Shown here: one piece after another, positions 51,886 to 60,950 of the stretch | Numbering within the stretch: position 1 is the stretch's first letter | Layout: the number at the start of each line of letters is the position of its first letter | NCBI GenBank assembly: GCA_964370835.1 | Contig: CAYJLO010000003.1 | Location: 1-64,000 of the forward strand | From: CAYJAD01 sp964370835 | Lineage (GTDB): Bacteria > Desulfobacterota > Desulfovibrionia > Desulfovibrionales > Desulfovibrionaceae | DNA length: 64,000 nucleotides | Direction of reading: 5' to 3' | Translations under genes and position numbers: made by a program | Notes under the pieces: generated by a model | Told to the model about the DNA's origin: nothing | What the model saw: the letters and a program-made list of their open reading frames with translations, nothing else | Database searches by the model: none

Positions 51886-53085
51886 TTAGGCAATTTTTTT
51901 GATAAGAGCCTCGCCCACGTTTTTACCTAGCTCATGGCAAGCCTTGAGCATATCGTGATTGGGACCCCATTGATGCTTGAGGGGATCGCCCACCATTTCC
52001 ATACCCATGGAGGCCAGCCATTCATGCACAATCTTTGGGCTTTCTCCGGACCAGCCGTAGGAGCCAAAGGCCGCAGCCACGCGATTTTGCGGGCGCAGAC
52101 CTTTCATATAGGTGAGCATGGAGGCCACATAGGGCAATATGTTGTTGTTGTGCGTGGGGCTACCCACAATAACGGCGCCGCAGTCGGCCAATTCGGTCAT
52201 GACAGCACTGTGATGATTGTTTTTGAGCGACATGAGACGAATGGGCACGCCCATTTCTTCCAAACCGGAGCCAATGGCTTGCGCCATTTTTTCCGTGGTA
52301 TGCCACATGGTATCATATACAATGAGAGCACGTTTTTGCGTCTTTTGTAATGCCATTTCTTTATAAGCATTGATGATGAAGTTCACAGACTCAGGGCCGC
52401 GATGGATAAGACCATGGTCTGGGGCAATCATATCAATTTCAAGGCTGCTCAAGTTGTCAATGGCCTTGATAACTTGCGTAGAGAAGGGCAGTACTATGTT
52501 GTAATAATACTCTTTAACGGCCTGCATGATTTGCTCTTGGCAAAATTCATCGCCATAGCGCTGGGTGGAGGCAATGTTTTGGCCAAAGGCATCATTACTA
52601 AAGAGCACTTTATCTTCTGCCACATAGGTGACCATGCTGTCGGGCCAATGGAGCATGCGTGTTTCCACAAAGTGCAAATTTCTTTGACCAATGTTGATGG
52701 TGTCGCCGGTTTTAAGCACCTGAATGGGCCAATCCTTGGCGGGAAAGTAGCCCTCGAGGGACTTGGCACCCATGGTGGATACAAAAATCTTTTCTGGCTT
52801 GCAACGCTCCACAACTTCGGCCAAAGCACCGGCGTGGTCTAACTCCAAGTGATTGCAAATAAGGTAGTCAATTTCTTCCAGCGGGCAAATTTTGGCCAAA
52901 CGGCAAAGCATGGTGCCGGCCATGTGGTGAGATACGGTATCTATTACCACTTTTTTGGTATCATTGATCATGTACGCATTGTACGTGGATCCACGAGGGG
53001 AAAGAGAATAGCCGTGAAAGTCACGGTTATCATAATCAACGGCGCCAATCCAATAAATATCTTTTTTAATTTCTACGGGTTGCAT
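51886..53085 (-). CDS. roo: rubredoxin:oxygen oxidoreductase (flavodiiron protein)
   Basis: Reduces O2 to water (and NO to N2O in relatives) with electrons from rubredoxin. N-terminal metallo-beta-lactamase domain with the di-iron ligands in NHLELDHAGA, MLHWPDSM, LFSNDAFGQ and APDHGLIHRG; C-terminal flavodoxin domain with FMN loop VYDTMWHTTEKMA and GSPTHNNN. 399 residues, the Desulfovibrio Roo length. Its electron donor, rubredoxin, and desulfoferrodoxin lie upstream on the same strand. Confidence 0.95.
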   Translation of the reverse strand: MQPVEIKKDIYWIGAVDYDNRDFHGYSLSPRGSTYNAYMINDTKKVVIDTVSHHMAGTMLCRLAKICPLEEIDYLICNHLELDHAGALAEVVERCKPEKIFVSTMGAKSLEGYFPAKDWPIQVLKTGDTINIGQRNLHFVETRMLHWPDSMVTYVAEDKVLFSNDAFGQNIASTQRYGDEFCQEQIMQAVKEYYYNIVLPFSTQVIKAIDNLSSLEIDMIAPDHGLIHRGPESVNFIINAYKEMALQKTQKRALIVYDTMWHTTEKMAQAIGSGLEEMGVPIRLMSLKNNHHSAVMTELADCGAVIVGSPTHNNNILPYVASMLTYMKGLRPQNRVAAAFGSYGWSGESPKIVHEWLASMGMEMVGDPLKHQWGPNHDMLKACHELGKNVGEALIKKIA

Positions 53086-53166
53086 AGTTACTCACTTTGG
53101 AGGAGGGGGTGAAAATAAAGGTAACGCCAAAAACCATCTTGTACAGATAGGTGGGTTGCCACAAGT

Positions 53167-53316
53167 AAAGTTTTTTGAAAAGCTTAGCCGAAGGCGCGAA
53201 GCTTTTCCGCTAGCGAGTTTCGAGTTTTACGGGAATAGAGTGCAATATAGTGTCTGGGAGAAAGCCTTTTGGTTGTAAAAGGTTTTCTCCCAGTAAACTT
53301 TGTCAGCATTTTAAAG
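53167..53316 (+). repeat. dispersed hairpin element family III, between rub and roo
   Basis: About 150 bp, shares aaagttttttg, tacgggaatagag, the long hairpin (ctgggagaaagcc with ggttttctcccag) and agtaaactttgtcagca with 17552-17704. Extra stem gaaaagctt/aagcttttc near its start. It sits inside the rbo-rub-roo transcript region. Confidence 0.75.
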
Positions 53317-53348
53317 ACAACGTGTAGTGGCCTTTAAGCGGATAGTAT

Positions 53349-53486
53349 CTATTCGCTGGGGCTAAAGTTGCTTTTATCTACGCCACAAACAGGACAGACC
53401 CAATCTTCAGGTAAATCTTCAAAGGCTTTACCTTCGGCGTCGGGATCATACTCATAACCACAAAGATTGCATGTGTACTTTTGCAT
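53349..53486 (-). CDS. rub: rubredoxin
   Basis: 45-residue one-iron electron carrier, read directly from the minus strand. MQKYTCNLCGYEYDPDAEG then DWVCPVCGVDKSNF: cysteines 6, 9, 31 and 34 in the canonical CxxCG...CPxCG pattern. It carries electrons to Roo and to desulfoferrodoxin. Lies 15 bp downstream of rbo, the classical rbo-rub operon. Confidence 0.95.
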   Translation of the reverse strand: MQKYTCNLCGYEYDPDAEGKAFEDLPEDWVCPVCGVDKSNFSPSE

Positions 53487-53501
53487 AATAACCTCTTTTA
53501 A

Positions 53502-53876
53502 TTAAGATTTCCAAAGACCATGAAGGTTGCAATACTCACGAGCCGTCACAGTGTCGGCGGTGATGCAAAACTCTGCCACAGGCTCTTGGCCTGGCTGTAA
53601 AAACTTGGTGTAGCTTACGCCGTCGGCGATGAGCTCAATCCATTCAATATAATGCTTTTCGTCCATGGGGTGAGCCACGCTGCCCACAGATACTTTATAA
53701 CCGTTGGCGGTTTTTTCAACCACGGGCACGTGTTTTTCTTGTGCGGCATCTGTCACACCTTCTTTAAGGTGTTTCATGTCTTCGCCACAGCAAGCAAGGG
53801 CGGTTTCGCCGGCATGGATAACTTCCACAATATTAGCACATTTGGTGCAAGCATACATTTCTAAAACTTGTGTCAT
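53502..53876 (-). CDS. rbo: desulfoferrodoxin (superoxide reductase)
   Basis: Reduces superoxide to H2O2 without making O2. 124 residues, two-domain class I form: N-terminal desulforedoxin centre with Cys10, Cys13, Cys29, Cys30 (YACTKCANIV...LACCGED), then the active iron site with His residues in EKHVPVV, AHPMDEKHYIEWIEL and the Cys/His of YCNLHGLW. First gene of rbo-rub-(element)-roo. Confidence 0.95.
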   Translation of the reverse strand: MTQVLEMYACTKCANIVEVIHAGETALACCGEDMKHLKEGVTDAAQEKHVPVVEKTANGYKVSVGSVAHPMDEKHYIEWIELIADGVSYTKFLQPGQEPVAEFCITADTVTAREYCNLHGLWKS

Positions 53877-53915
53877 GATAATCCTCTTTTTGGTTTATTA
53901 CTTATAAAAACAGCG

Positions 53916-53933
53916 AGATAGAAAAGCCTATCT
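53916..53933 (-). promoter_or_regulatory. inverted repeat upstream of rbo
   Basis: AGATAG (53916-53921) and CTATCT (53928-53933), 6-base spacer, about 40 bp upstream of the rbo start. Possible operator of the oxygen-defence operon. Confidence 0.35.
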
Positions 53934-54060
53934 TCTCTATTTTCAAAGGATAAAGGCTCAAGGAGCCATGGAACAAGCTACGTTACTTTGGGTGAGCTGT
54001 CTAGCTTTTTTTAAAAAAAGAGCAATAAGTCCAGATAGCTATATTTATTAGGAATTATTA

Positions 54061-55014
54061 TCATTTACTAGTCTTTTTCCTCACCACACCTAAAATATTG
54101 GGTAGAGCCACGCCCACTGTGCCCATGAAAATATCTGCCGGATGGCGTCCGCCCCAAAAAATTTCTTTCTGTTCATGGCGCAAAACCATGCCCGCTTGTG
54201 CGCCACCTTCCACATACATGACGGGGCCCAATTGCAAGGGGAGGCGTAAAAGCTCGCTGGCAAAAACGCTGGGTTCTATGGGCTGACGACAATGTAAAAA
54301 AAGAATATTGCCCTGTATGTCCATGCCCACGGCGGCTATGGAATGTTTTTGCCCATTGGCTGACCAAAGAATGTTTCTCTTGGCACTGATGAGACGGTAA
54401 TTTTGCACCGCAATGTTATATTGCTGTAGTGTTTTTTCAAAATTTTCCGTGTTTTTTTCCAACAGTGTGGCCGTGGGTATGTTTGCTTTGGTGTCCTTTG
54501 GTTGTGCCAAAAAGAAAACCCCAAAGGCCTTGGCAATGCGTTTATTGTTTTCGTATTCATGGCTGCGCATGTATCCGGTGCTGGTGCGCCCATCGGGCAA
54601 ATACATGCTGGCATTGATGGCCGCCACCAAGTTATTTTTCTCAGCCCAATGGCTCAAGGTTTGCGGCGCGGTATTGTTTTCACTGATGCTGTGCAATACA
54701 AAGTCAAAATATTTGGGTGAAAAACGCAAAACTTCCAATTGCGCGTGCAAATCTTTTTGTAAAGGTAACGAAGCGTATTCAAGTCCCGCTTCCAAGCGTT
54801 GCCAAGGGCAGGCAACTGTGGGTTGCGGTGATGGTTGCGGAGCTGTTGCGATAATGCGTTGTGGTAAAGAGCTGAGTTGACTGGGGGAGGCGGGGTGAGC
54901 ATTGGCATGGGCCGTGTCGCTTATGACGCATGGCATACATGGCGCGCACAAAAAAATACTCAGCAAGAAAAAAGCTTGCCGAAGATTTTTTTTGCCATAC
55001 AACGCTAATCCCAT
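54061..55014 (-). CDS. exported phosphodiester glycosidase-domain protein
   Basis: 317 residues. N-terminal signal (KKNLRQAFFLLSIFLCAPCMPC, possible lipoprotein or cleaved signal), then a Pro/Ser-rich linker and a C-terminal domain with AINASMYLPDGRTSTGYM, LIWSANGQ-like and VEGGAQAGMVLRHEQKEIFWGGRHPADIFMG, matching the NAGPA/DUF2233 fold (phosphodiester alpha-GlcNAcase-like). Some members trim phosphodiester-linked sugars on surface polymers; substrate here unknown. Monocistronic by layout. Confidence 0.8.
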   Translation of the reverse strand: MGLALYGKKNLRQAFFLLSIFLCAPCMPCVISDTAHANAHPASPSQLSSLPQRIIATAPQPSPQPTVACPWQRLEAGLEYASLPLQKDLHAQLEVLRFSPKYFDFVLHSISENNTAPQTLSHWAEKNNLVAAINASMYLPDGRTSTGYMRSHEYENNKRIAKAFGVFFLAQPKDTKANIPTATLLEKNTENFEKTLQQYNIAVQNYRLISAKRNILWSANGQKHSIAAVGMDIQGNILFLHCRQPIEPSVFASELLRLPLQLGPVMYVEGGAQAGMVLRHEQKEIFWGGRHPADIFMGTVGVALPNILGVVRKKTSK

Positions 55015-55167
55015 GGTGCCCTCACTGATGTCAGCTTGTTACAGATGGTGTGTTATGCCGTGCAGGGATACTATGAAGCAAGTAGAGAATAGCAAGAAAA
55101 TGGTTTTTTGCAAAGGAATTTACTGGGACTTACATACTTTTTATGTAAGATTTTTCCCAAGTGAACG

Positions 55168-55776
55168 TTATTTGCCATTGAGTATATGCGCCAGCATGGC
55201 GTCAGCTTGCATGGCGGCCGCTTGCATGACGCGCGGAGCCAGTGGAGGCAATCTGTCTATGTCGGAAGAAAAATCCCCCACCATGACCAAATATTTTCCC
55301 ATGCTGCGTTTTTGCATGGCAGGGCCGTCATAACCGGCTATGCCCGATGCGCTCACGGTGAATTTCTGCGCCATGAGGGCCGATTCCACGAAAAGTCGCT
55401 TATCTTGTGGCTGATCCAAAGCCTCCACCCAAAGGGGAGCTTCGCAAAGCAGGCTTTGCACATTGGCAGGCGTAATGCGCATATTGTGGCAGTGCACCTG
55501 CATGTGTGGATTGAGCTCCAGAAGGATGTTTTGTAAGGCTTCCACCTTGGGGCTACCCACATGACGCGGAAAAAAACATTGGCGGTTGAGATTGGAAGCT
55601 TCTACCGTATCGTAATCCACAAGTAACATGTTCTCCACACCGCAACGGGCCAAGAGCAAGGCCACATTGGAGCCCAAGCCCCCCGCACCGGCAATGCCCA
55701 CTCTGGCGGCGCGCAATTTTTCCAGTTCTTCGGGGAGGAGGTATCTTTCTAAACCGTGGTGTAGGGTATTTTGCAT
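55168..55776 (-). CDS. thiF: ThiF-family sulfur carrier adenylyltransferase
   Basis: Activates a small sulfur carrier (ThiS-like) by adenylation. Rossmann motif GAGGLGSNVALLLARCGVENMLLVDYDTVEASNLNRQCFF. 202 residues, shorter than E. coli ThiF and lacking its C-terminal CxxC zinc pairs, which fits the short anaerobe ThiF type (fam2). No ThiS gene is adjacent. Confidence 0.88.
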   Translation of the reverse strand: MQNTLHHGLERYLLPEELEKLRAARVGIAGAGGLGSNVALLLARCGVENMLLVDYDTVEASNLNRQCFFPRHVGSPKVEALQNILLELNPHMQVHCHNMRITPANVQSLLCEAPLWVEALDQPQDKRLFVESALMAQKFTVSASGIAGYDGPAMQKRSMGKYLVMVGDFSSDIDRLPPLAPRVMQAAAMQADAMLAHILNGK

Positions 55777-55893
55777 GGCGTTAGAATAAAAAAATCCCCC
55801 TTAAAAGTCCATAAGATGGAAGCTCGCAGGGGGATTTATGTAAAAGCTGTACTGGTTATGGCAAAAGAAATTGCATATAATAAGCTTGATTTA

Positions 55894-57276
55894 TTAGTTT
55901 TTCAAACTATGGATGGGGGCAGGAATGCGCCCACCAAGACCGATAAAATTGGACGCATCGCCTTGGGGCACAGCCATGATGCCAGCTTTACCAAGCAGTC
56001 CGCCAAAGTTCACCGTATCGCCCACTTTTTTGCCGGGCACGGGAATAAGGCGCACGGCGGTGGTCTTATTGTTAATCATGCCTATGGCCATTTCGTCGGC
56101 GATGATGCCGGAAATGGTGCTGGCAGAAGTGTCACCAGGGATGGCAATCATGTCGAGGCCCACGGAGCAGACCGAGGTCATGGCTTCCAGTTTCTCAAGG
56201 GTGAGCAAACCGGCGTTGGCGGCGGCTTCTATGCTGGCATCTTCTGAAACGGGAATAAAAGCACCGGACAGGCCGCCCACGGCGGAAGATGCAAAGGATC
56301 CGCCCTTTTTCACGGCGTCATTGAGCATGGCAAGCACAGCGGTGCTACCGGGCGCGCCAATGTGAGACAGGCCAAGGCTTTCAAATATTTCACCCACGGA
56401 GTCGCCCACGGCAGGGGTGGGAGCCAGCGAAAGGTCAGCCACGCCAAAGGGCACGTTAAGGCGTTTGGAAACTTCCTTACCAATGATTTCGCCCACGCGT
56501 GTCACCTTAAAGGCGGTGCGCTTAATGACATCGGCCACATCCAACAGGGTAAAGGGCTCGCCTTGCGTCCTGGCTCTTGTGATGGCGCGGTCAATGGCTT
56601 TTTTCACCACACCGGGGCCGGATACGCCCACGTTGATGACCACATCCGGCTCGCCCACGCCAAGATAAGCGCCGGCCATGAAGGGTACATCTTGCGGAAT
56701 ATTGGCAAAAATAACCAATTTTGCGCAGCCTATGCCGTCACGATCTGCGGTGGCTTGGGCGGTTTTGAGCACTTGTTCACCCATGAGGGCCACGGCGTCC
56801 ATATTAATGCCTGCGCGTGAAGAAGCCACATTGATGGAAGAACAAATGCGCCCTGTGCTGGCAAGGGCCTCGGGTAAAGATTCCAAAAGGGCTCTGTCGC
56901 CGCGGGAAAAACCTTTTTCCACCAAGGCACTATAGCCACCTAAAAAGTCCACACCGGCTTCTTGTGCGGCTTCGTCCAGTGCTTGGCAAATGCGCACCAT
57001 GCCCGAAGCGTCAAAGGGTCCGCCCACCACGGCAATGGGGCTCACGCTAATGCGCTTATTCACCACGGGGATGCCGTACTTATCACCCACTTCATTGCAG
57101 GTGGCCACGAGAGTTTTGGCATGATGGTGGATTTTCTTTTTGATATTGGATGTAAAAACGTCAATGTCGTGGCTTTGGCAGTCAAAAAGGCTGATGCCAA
57201 GGGTCACGGTGCGCATGTCCAAATGTTCATTGCGCAGCATATTGAGGGTGCTGATAATTTCGCGATCTGAAAGCAT
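55894..57276 (-). CDS. PFL-like UPF0210 (DUF711) protein
   Basis: 460 residues. Begins MLSDREIISTLNMLRNEHLDMRTVTLGISL, the family start, and shows the Gly/Ala-rich SVGEIFESLGLSHIGAPGSTAVLAML region. DUF711/UPF0210 proteins adopt a glycyl-radical-enzyme-like barrel but have no glycyl-radical motif, and their function is unknown. Placed 12 bp after an ACT-domain gene with which the family is usually paired. Confidence 0.9.
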   Translation of the reverse strand: MLSDREIISTLNMLRNEHLDMRTVTLGISLFDCQSHDIDVFTSNIKKKIHHHAKTLVATCNEVGDKYGIPVVNKRISVSPIAVVGGPFDASGMVRICQALDEAAQEAGVDFLGGYSALVEKGFSRGDRALLESLPEALASTGRICSSINVASSRAGINMDAVALMGEQVLKTAQATADRDGIGCAKLVIFANIPQDVPFMAGAYLGVGEPDVVINVGVSGPGVVKKAIDRAITRARTQGEPFTLLDVADVIKRTAFKVTRVGEIIGKEVSKRLNVPFGVADLSLAPTPAVGDSVGEIFESLGLSHIGAPGSTAVLAMLNDAVKKGGSFASSAVGGLSGAFIPVSEDASIEAAANAGLLTLEKLEAMTSVCSVGLDMIAIPGDTSASTISGIIADEMAIGMINNKTTAVRLIPVPGKKVGDTVNFGGLLGKAGIMAVPQGDASNFIGLGGRIPAPIHSLKN

Positions 57277-57288
57277 GTTTTTTCCTTT

Positions 57289-57852
57289 TTACATGGGGGA
57301 AATACGGTGAATGGCCTCGAAAATGTCCCTATGTTGCACGCTGATGCGCAAGGAATATTTTTCGCCTTGTGTGGTAAGGTCTTGGCGCAAAATCTGGAAG
57401 TCCACGCTTTCGGGCACCATGACTTCAAAAACAAAAAGGGCATTATTTTCGCCATCTTCATTCATAAGAGCTTTTAAATTCTCAATATTCACCTTATGAT
57501 TGGCAAATACTGTGGACAGTGCTGCCATGAGGCCCGTGGTATTGGGGCCATGGGCTGTGACCACAAAGGGAGAACTGGGCATGGTTTGTCCCCATGCTTC
57601 GCCAATGGCAGGACGCACGATGACGGAAAGATCCACCTCTTTGGCGGCAAGGCCAGCGGTGAGGTGGTCATGCAAACTCTCCACCGTCACAGGACTTGGA
57701 GCCAGCACAGTGAAAATGGCGGCAAATTCGCCATTGGAAATGGTTTGCGAAACCATGATAATGTCACAAAGTGCTTCCTCAAAAAGTGAAGAAACAGCCG
57801 CCACAACGCCGGGGCAGTCGCGCCCTAAAAAGGATATAACTAATGATTGCAT
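57289..57852 (-). CDS. ACT-domain regulatory protein (GcvR-like)
   Basis: 187 residues with two ACT repeats: LVISFLGRDCPGVVAAVSSLFEEALCDI and FVVTAHGPNTTGLMAALSTVFANHKVNIENL. ACT domains bind amino acids; GcvR relatives act by protein contact. In many anaerobes a shorter ACT protein precedes the UPF0210 gene; here the ACT partner has two repeats. Likely amino-acid-sensing partner of the DUF711 protein. Confidence 0.85.
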   Translation of the reverse strand: MQSLVISFLGRDCPGVVAAVSSLFEEALCDIIMVSQTISNGEFAAIFTVLAPSPVTVESLHDHLTAGLAAKEVDLSVIVRPAIGEAWGQTMPSSPFVVTAHGPNTTGLMAALSTVFANHKVNIENLKALMNEDGENNALFVFEVMVPESVDFQILRQDLTTQGEKYSLRISVQHRDIFEAIHRISPM

Positions 57853-57952
57853 AGTATTTTTGGGGTTAAATATTACAGTATTGCTACTGGGAAAAGATGT
57901 TATGTACGATAAAAGGTCTTTTTGTCGCAGTATATACGCTCTTTAGCATTGC

Positions 57953-59290
57953 TTAACTAAAAAGTAAGACGCGCACGGTGCTTCCTTTGGCCAAGGAGTC
58001 TTTTTCTGCTTCAATGCGCACAAGCCCGTGGGAAACGGTCATGGTGTGCAAAACGCCGGAAAGCCCCAATACGGGATGGGCCACAATGGAATCGTCTTCT
58101 TTAATTTCCAAACGAACGCGTAAATATTCTTCTTGACCCAACTCAGAAGGCATATGACAGGCCATGGTGGCTGTGCATTGCTTGAACGAGAAAGGGTTTT
58201 CTTGCTTAAAGGGGTTGGGATAACCTTGTAAATGACGTAAAAAGGGCTGACCCAAAATATACATGATGATTTGCGCCGCCGTCACTTGGCCCGATACAGC
58301 CCAAATGGTTTTGTCATGAGCCTTGGCTAAAATAAAAGGATTACCGGGTGAGATGGCTATACCTTTACAAACCACTTCAATGCCATGGCGTTCTGGTAGG
58401 CCTTGCATGGCTTTGAGGGTTTGATCTTGCGCGCTGGCAGAAGAACCACCGGAAATGATAATCATGTGAGCAGAGCTGAGCAGGGCTCGTTCCAGGGTGT
58501 CGGTGATTTTTTCTAGGGAGTCGGGCACAATGCCGTGAAAACGGGGCATACCGCCGGCTTCGCGCACCAAGGAGGCAAGGGTGTGACTATTCACGTCGCG
58601 CACTTGTCCCTCTCTCACTTCGGCGTGCACGGGCACCACCTCATTGCCGGTGGATATGATGGCCACTTGCGGTTTTTTATGGGCTTGCACGTGTACCGTA
58701 TGGCGCATGATGCCATGCACAAGGCAATCTAAATCCACTTCTTCTTCATGCATGCCGGAAGAGGCCAAAAGGCCCACGTCCAAGGGGCGAATGCAGGTGC
58801 CGGCAGGTAATAAGCATGTGCCAAAGGTGGCATCTTCACCGCGAGGCACCACTTTATTCATGGGCTGAGCGGCGGTATCTATTTGGATACGCTGGCATTG
58901 TAAGCCCGTGGCGTCTAATATTTTTACATGTGCCGTATCAACGATGGCATTGGCACCTTTAGGCAATACGGCGCCGATGACAATGCTCATGCACTGGCCT
59001 TGTCCAAGCACATCCTGCGGGATATGCGTCACAGAGCAGTGCCCTATGCATTGTAGCGTAAGAGGATTTTCCGCACTGGCACCCACAGTGTCTTCGGCGC
59101 GCACCACATAGCCTTCGGCGTTGGCTCTGTGCATATAAGGCACGGTATCGGCTGCGGCTAAATCTTCGGCCAAGATACGTCCTTCAAGGCCTTCCAGCAG
59201 GCTCACATCTTCAGAGGCCACGGTGGGAAATGTGGATAAAAAAGTCCTTACGTCGTCCATAGAACAAAGAGGTAGAGCATTTTGTGCCAT
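57953..59290 (-). CDS. MoeA-like molybdopterin molybdotransferase, divergent
   Basis: 445 residues with the MoeA domain order (linker/swivel, MoaB-like central domain with VISTGNEVVP and IISGGSSASAQDQT, C-terminal beta domain). Two catalytic motifs differ from canonical MoeA: DGYAVR is EGYVVR (HRANAEGYVVRAED), and GGVSVGxxD is GGSSASAQD. So it may be a paralog with altered metal or substrate preference, or a second MoeA. Molybdenum or tungsten enzymes are common in this group. No other moa/moe genes nearby. Confidence 0.8.
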   Translation of the reverse strand: MAQNALPLCSMDDVRTFLSTFPTVASEDVSLLEGLEGRILAEDLAAADTVPYMHRANAEGYVVRAEDTVGASAENPLTLQCIGHCSVTHIPQDVLGQGQCMSIVIGAVLPKGANAIVDTAHVKILDATGLQCQRIQIDTAAQPMNKVVPRGEDATFGTCLLPAGTCIRPLDVGLLASSGMHEEEVDLDCLVHGIMRHTVHVQAHKKPQVAIISTGNEVVPVHAEVREGQVRDVNSHTLASLVREAGGMPRFHGIVPDSLEKITDTLERALLSSAHMIIISGGSSASAQDQTLKAMQGLPERHGIEVVCKGIAISPGNPFILAKAHDKTIWAVSGQVTAAQIIMYILGQPFLRHLQGYPNPFKQENPFSFKQCTATMACHMPSELGQEEYLRVRLEIKEDDSIVAHPVLGLSGVLHTMTVSHGLVRIEAEKDSLAKGSTVRVLLFS

Positions 59291-59402
59291 ACGAATGATT
59301 CCCTTTTGCTTTTTACGTTAAAAACAGCTATTGCACTTCTATACAATGTTCCTATGCCTTCTGTATAGTCTTTAAGCTAGGAAAAATATGTAAGGAAAGC
59401 AC

Positions 59403-60032
59403 ATGCAAAATACCATAGTTCTTGCCACCAGAAATGCAGGAAAAGTTCGTGAATTGGCCCACGCCTTAGAAGTGTATGGCCTCACCGTTTTGGGTCTTGA
59501 ATCCTTTGAATCCTTTGAGGATGTGGAAGAAACTGGCCTCACCTTTGAAGAAAATGCGCTACTTAAAGCCCACTATGTGGCGAAAAAAACAGGTCATGTG
59601 GCCATTGCCGATGATTCCGGTTTAGAGGTGGATGCATTGGATGCACGCCCCGGAGTGTACTCAGCGCGTTACAGTGATGATTGGCAGTCTTTAGAAAACG
59701 AAAGTAAAGATGCACGTAATATGCGTAAACTTTTGCATGAAATGCAAGATGTGCCCGAAGCCAAACGCACGGCGCGTTTTGTGTGTGCCATGGCAGCTTG
59801 CACTCCACAAGGGGAGCATATGGTGGTGCGCGGCACTTGGGAAGGAAGTATTTTGACATGTGCGCAGGGTAGTAATGGCTTTGGCTATGATCCTGTTTTT
59901 TATGATGCCAGCCTTGATTGCAGCGCAGCGCAGCTTTCAAAGGAAGAAAAAAATGCCCGTAGCCATAGGGGCAATGCTTTACGCTTGCTCATGGAGGCCT
60001 GGGCTGATTTTCATAAGAGCGCACGCGTGTAA
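59403..60032 (+). CDS. rdgB: XTP/dITP pyrophosphatase (RdgB/HAM1)
   Basis: Removes non-canonical purine triphosphates. The N-terminal ATRNAGKVRELAHAL and the acidic site GHVAIADDSGLEVDALDARPGVYSARY are clear, with GSNGFGYDPVFY further on. 209 residues. Plus strand with EamA 2 bp downstream. Confidence 0.95.
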   Translation: MQNTIVLATRNAGKVRELAHALEVYGLTVLGLESFESFEDVEETGLTFEENALLKAHYVAKKTGHVAIADDSGLEVDALDARPGVYSARYSDDWQSLENESKDARNMRKLLHEMQDVPEAKRTARFVCAMAACTPQGEHMVVRGTWEGSILTCAQGSNGFGYDPVFYDASLDCSAAQLSKEEKNARSHRGNALRLLMEAWADFHKSARV

Positions 60033-60034
60033 GT

Positions 60035-60934
60035 ATGGATACAACAACCAAAGGCTTTGCTCTGGCGCTCTTTGCTGTCATGCTCTGGGCCGGAAATTTT
60101 GTTGCGGCTAGGGCCATAGCCTTTGACATACCCCCCATGCATATGAATTTTTATCGCTGGGTGGTGGCTTTTTTATGTGTTGTGCCCTTTGCCGTGGGGC
60201 CGGTGCGCCGAGAGTGGGCTTTACTTAAGCGTCATCTGCCGTATTTGGCCCTCATGGGTTTTGTGGGGGTAACGTGCCTCAATGCCTTTTTCTACAAGGC
60301 CGGGAGCACCACTTCCAGCATAAATATGGTGCTTTTTGTGCCCTCTGCGCCCATCATTATCATGGTGCTGTCGCGTATTTTTTGCGGTGAGCCCATTACC
60401 ACGCGGCGTATGTTGGGTCTTATCATTATTTTGGTGGGTTTATTTTCCCTTATCTCCCGTGGGGATTGGGACAATCTCTTGAATTTTCGCATAAGCATGG
60501 GCGATTTGTGGAGCATAGCCGGCGTATCAAGCTTTGGTTTATATTCATTTCTTTCGCGCTATAGACCCAGTGCCATTTCTGCCACATCTTTCATTGCCAG
60601 TACCTTCGCTTTGGGAATTGTCTTTTGTTTGCCTGTTCTTTTTTGGGAAATGCACACATTACCAAGCTTCACTTGGAATACAGATGTGAGTATTGCTGTG
60701 CTCTATTCTGGTATTGGTTGCTCAAGTATTGCCTATTTAGCATGGGCTAAAGCCATTGATGCCCTTGGCCCTGTCACTGCCGGGATGATTTATTATTCCA
60801 TTCCACTCTTTACGGCTTTGGAAGGCGTGCTTATATTAGGGGAGCAAGTCACCTTACTACATGTTTGGGGAGGTGGGCTTATGCTTTTCGGAATAGCTCT
60901 GGCAACTTTTTGTAAAAAGAGAGTACAGGGTTAA
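60035..60934 (+). CDS. EamA/DMT family transporter (second)
   Basis: 299 residues, ten helices in two EamA repeats (LALFAVMLWAGNFVAARAIAF; SMGDLWSIAGVSSFGLYSFLSR). Typical RhaT/YdcZ-like drug/metabolite exporter. Directly downstream of rdgB (2 bp) and upstream of a lytic transglycosylase (16 bp), so a three-gene operon. Not closely similar to the first EamA protein at 48286 by eye. Confidence 0.88.
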   Translation: MDTTTKGFALALFAVMLWAGNFVAARAIAFDIPPMHMNFYRWVVAFLCVVPFAVGPVRREWALLKRHLPYLALMGFVGVTCLNAFFYKAGSTTSSINMVLFVPSAPIIIMVLSRIFCGEPITTRRMLGLIIILVGLFSLISRGDWDNLLNFRISMGDLWSIAGVSSFGLYSFLSRYRPSAISATSFIASTFALGIVFCLPVLFWEMHTLPSFTWNTDVSIAVLYSGIGCSSIAYLAWAKAIDALGPVTAGMIYYSIPLFTALEGVLILGEQVTLLHVWGGGLMLFGIALATFCKKRVQG

Positions 60935-60950
60935 AACATTTAGGACTTGT

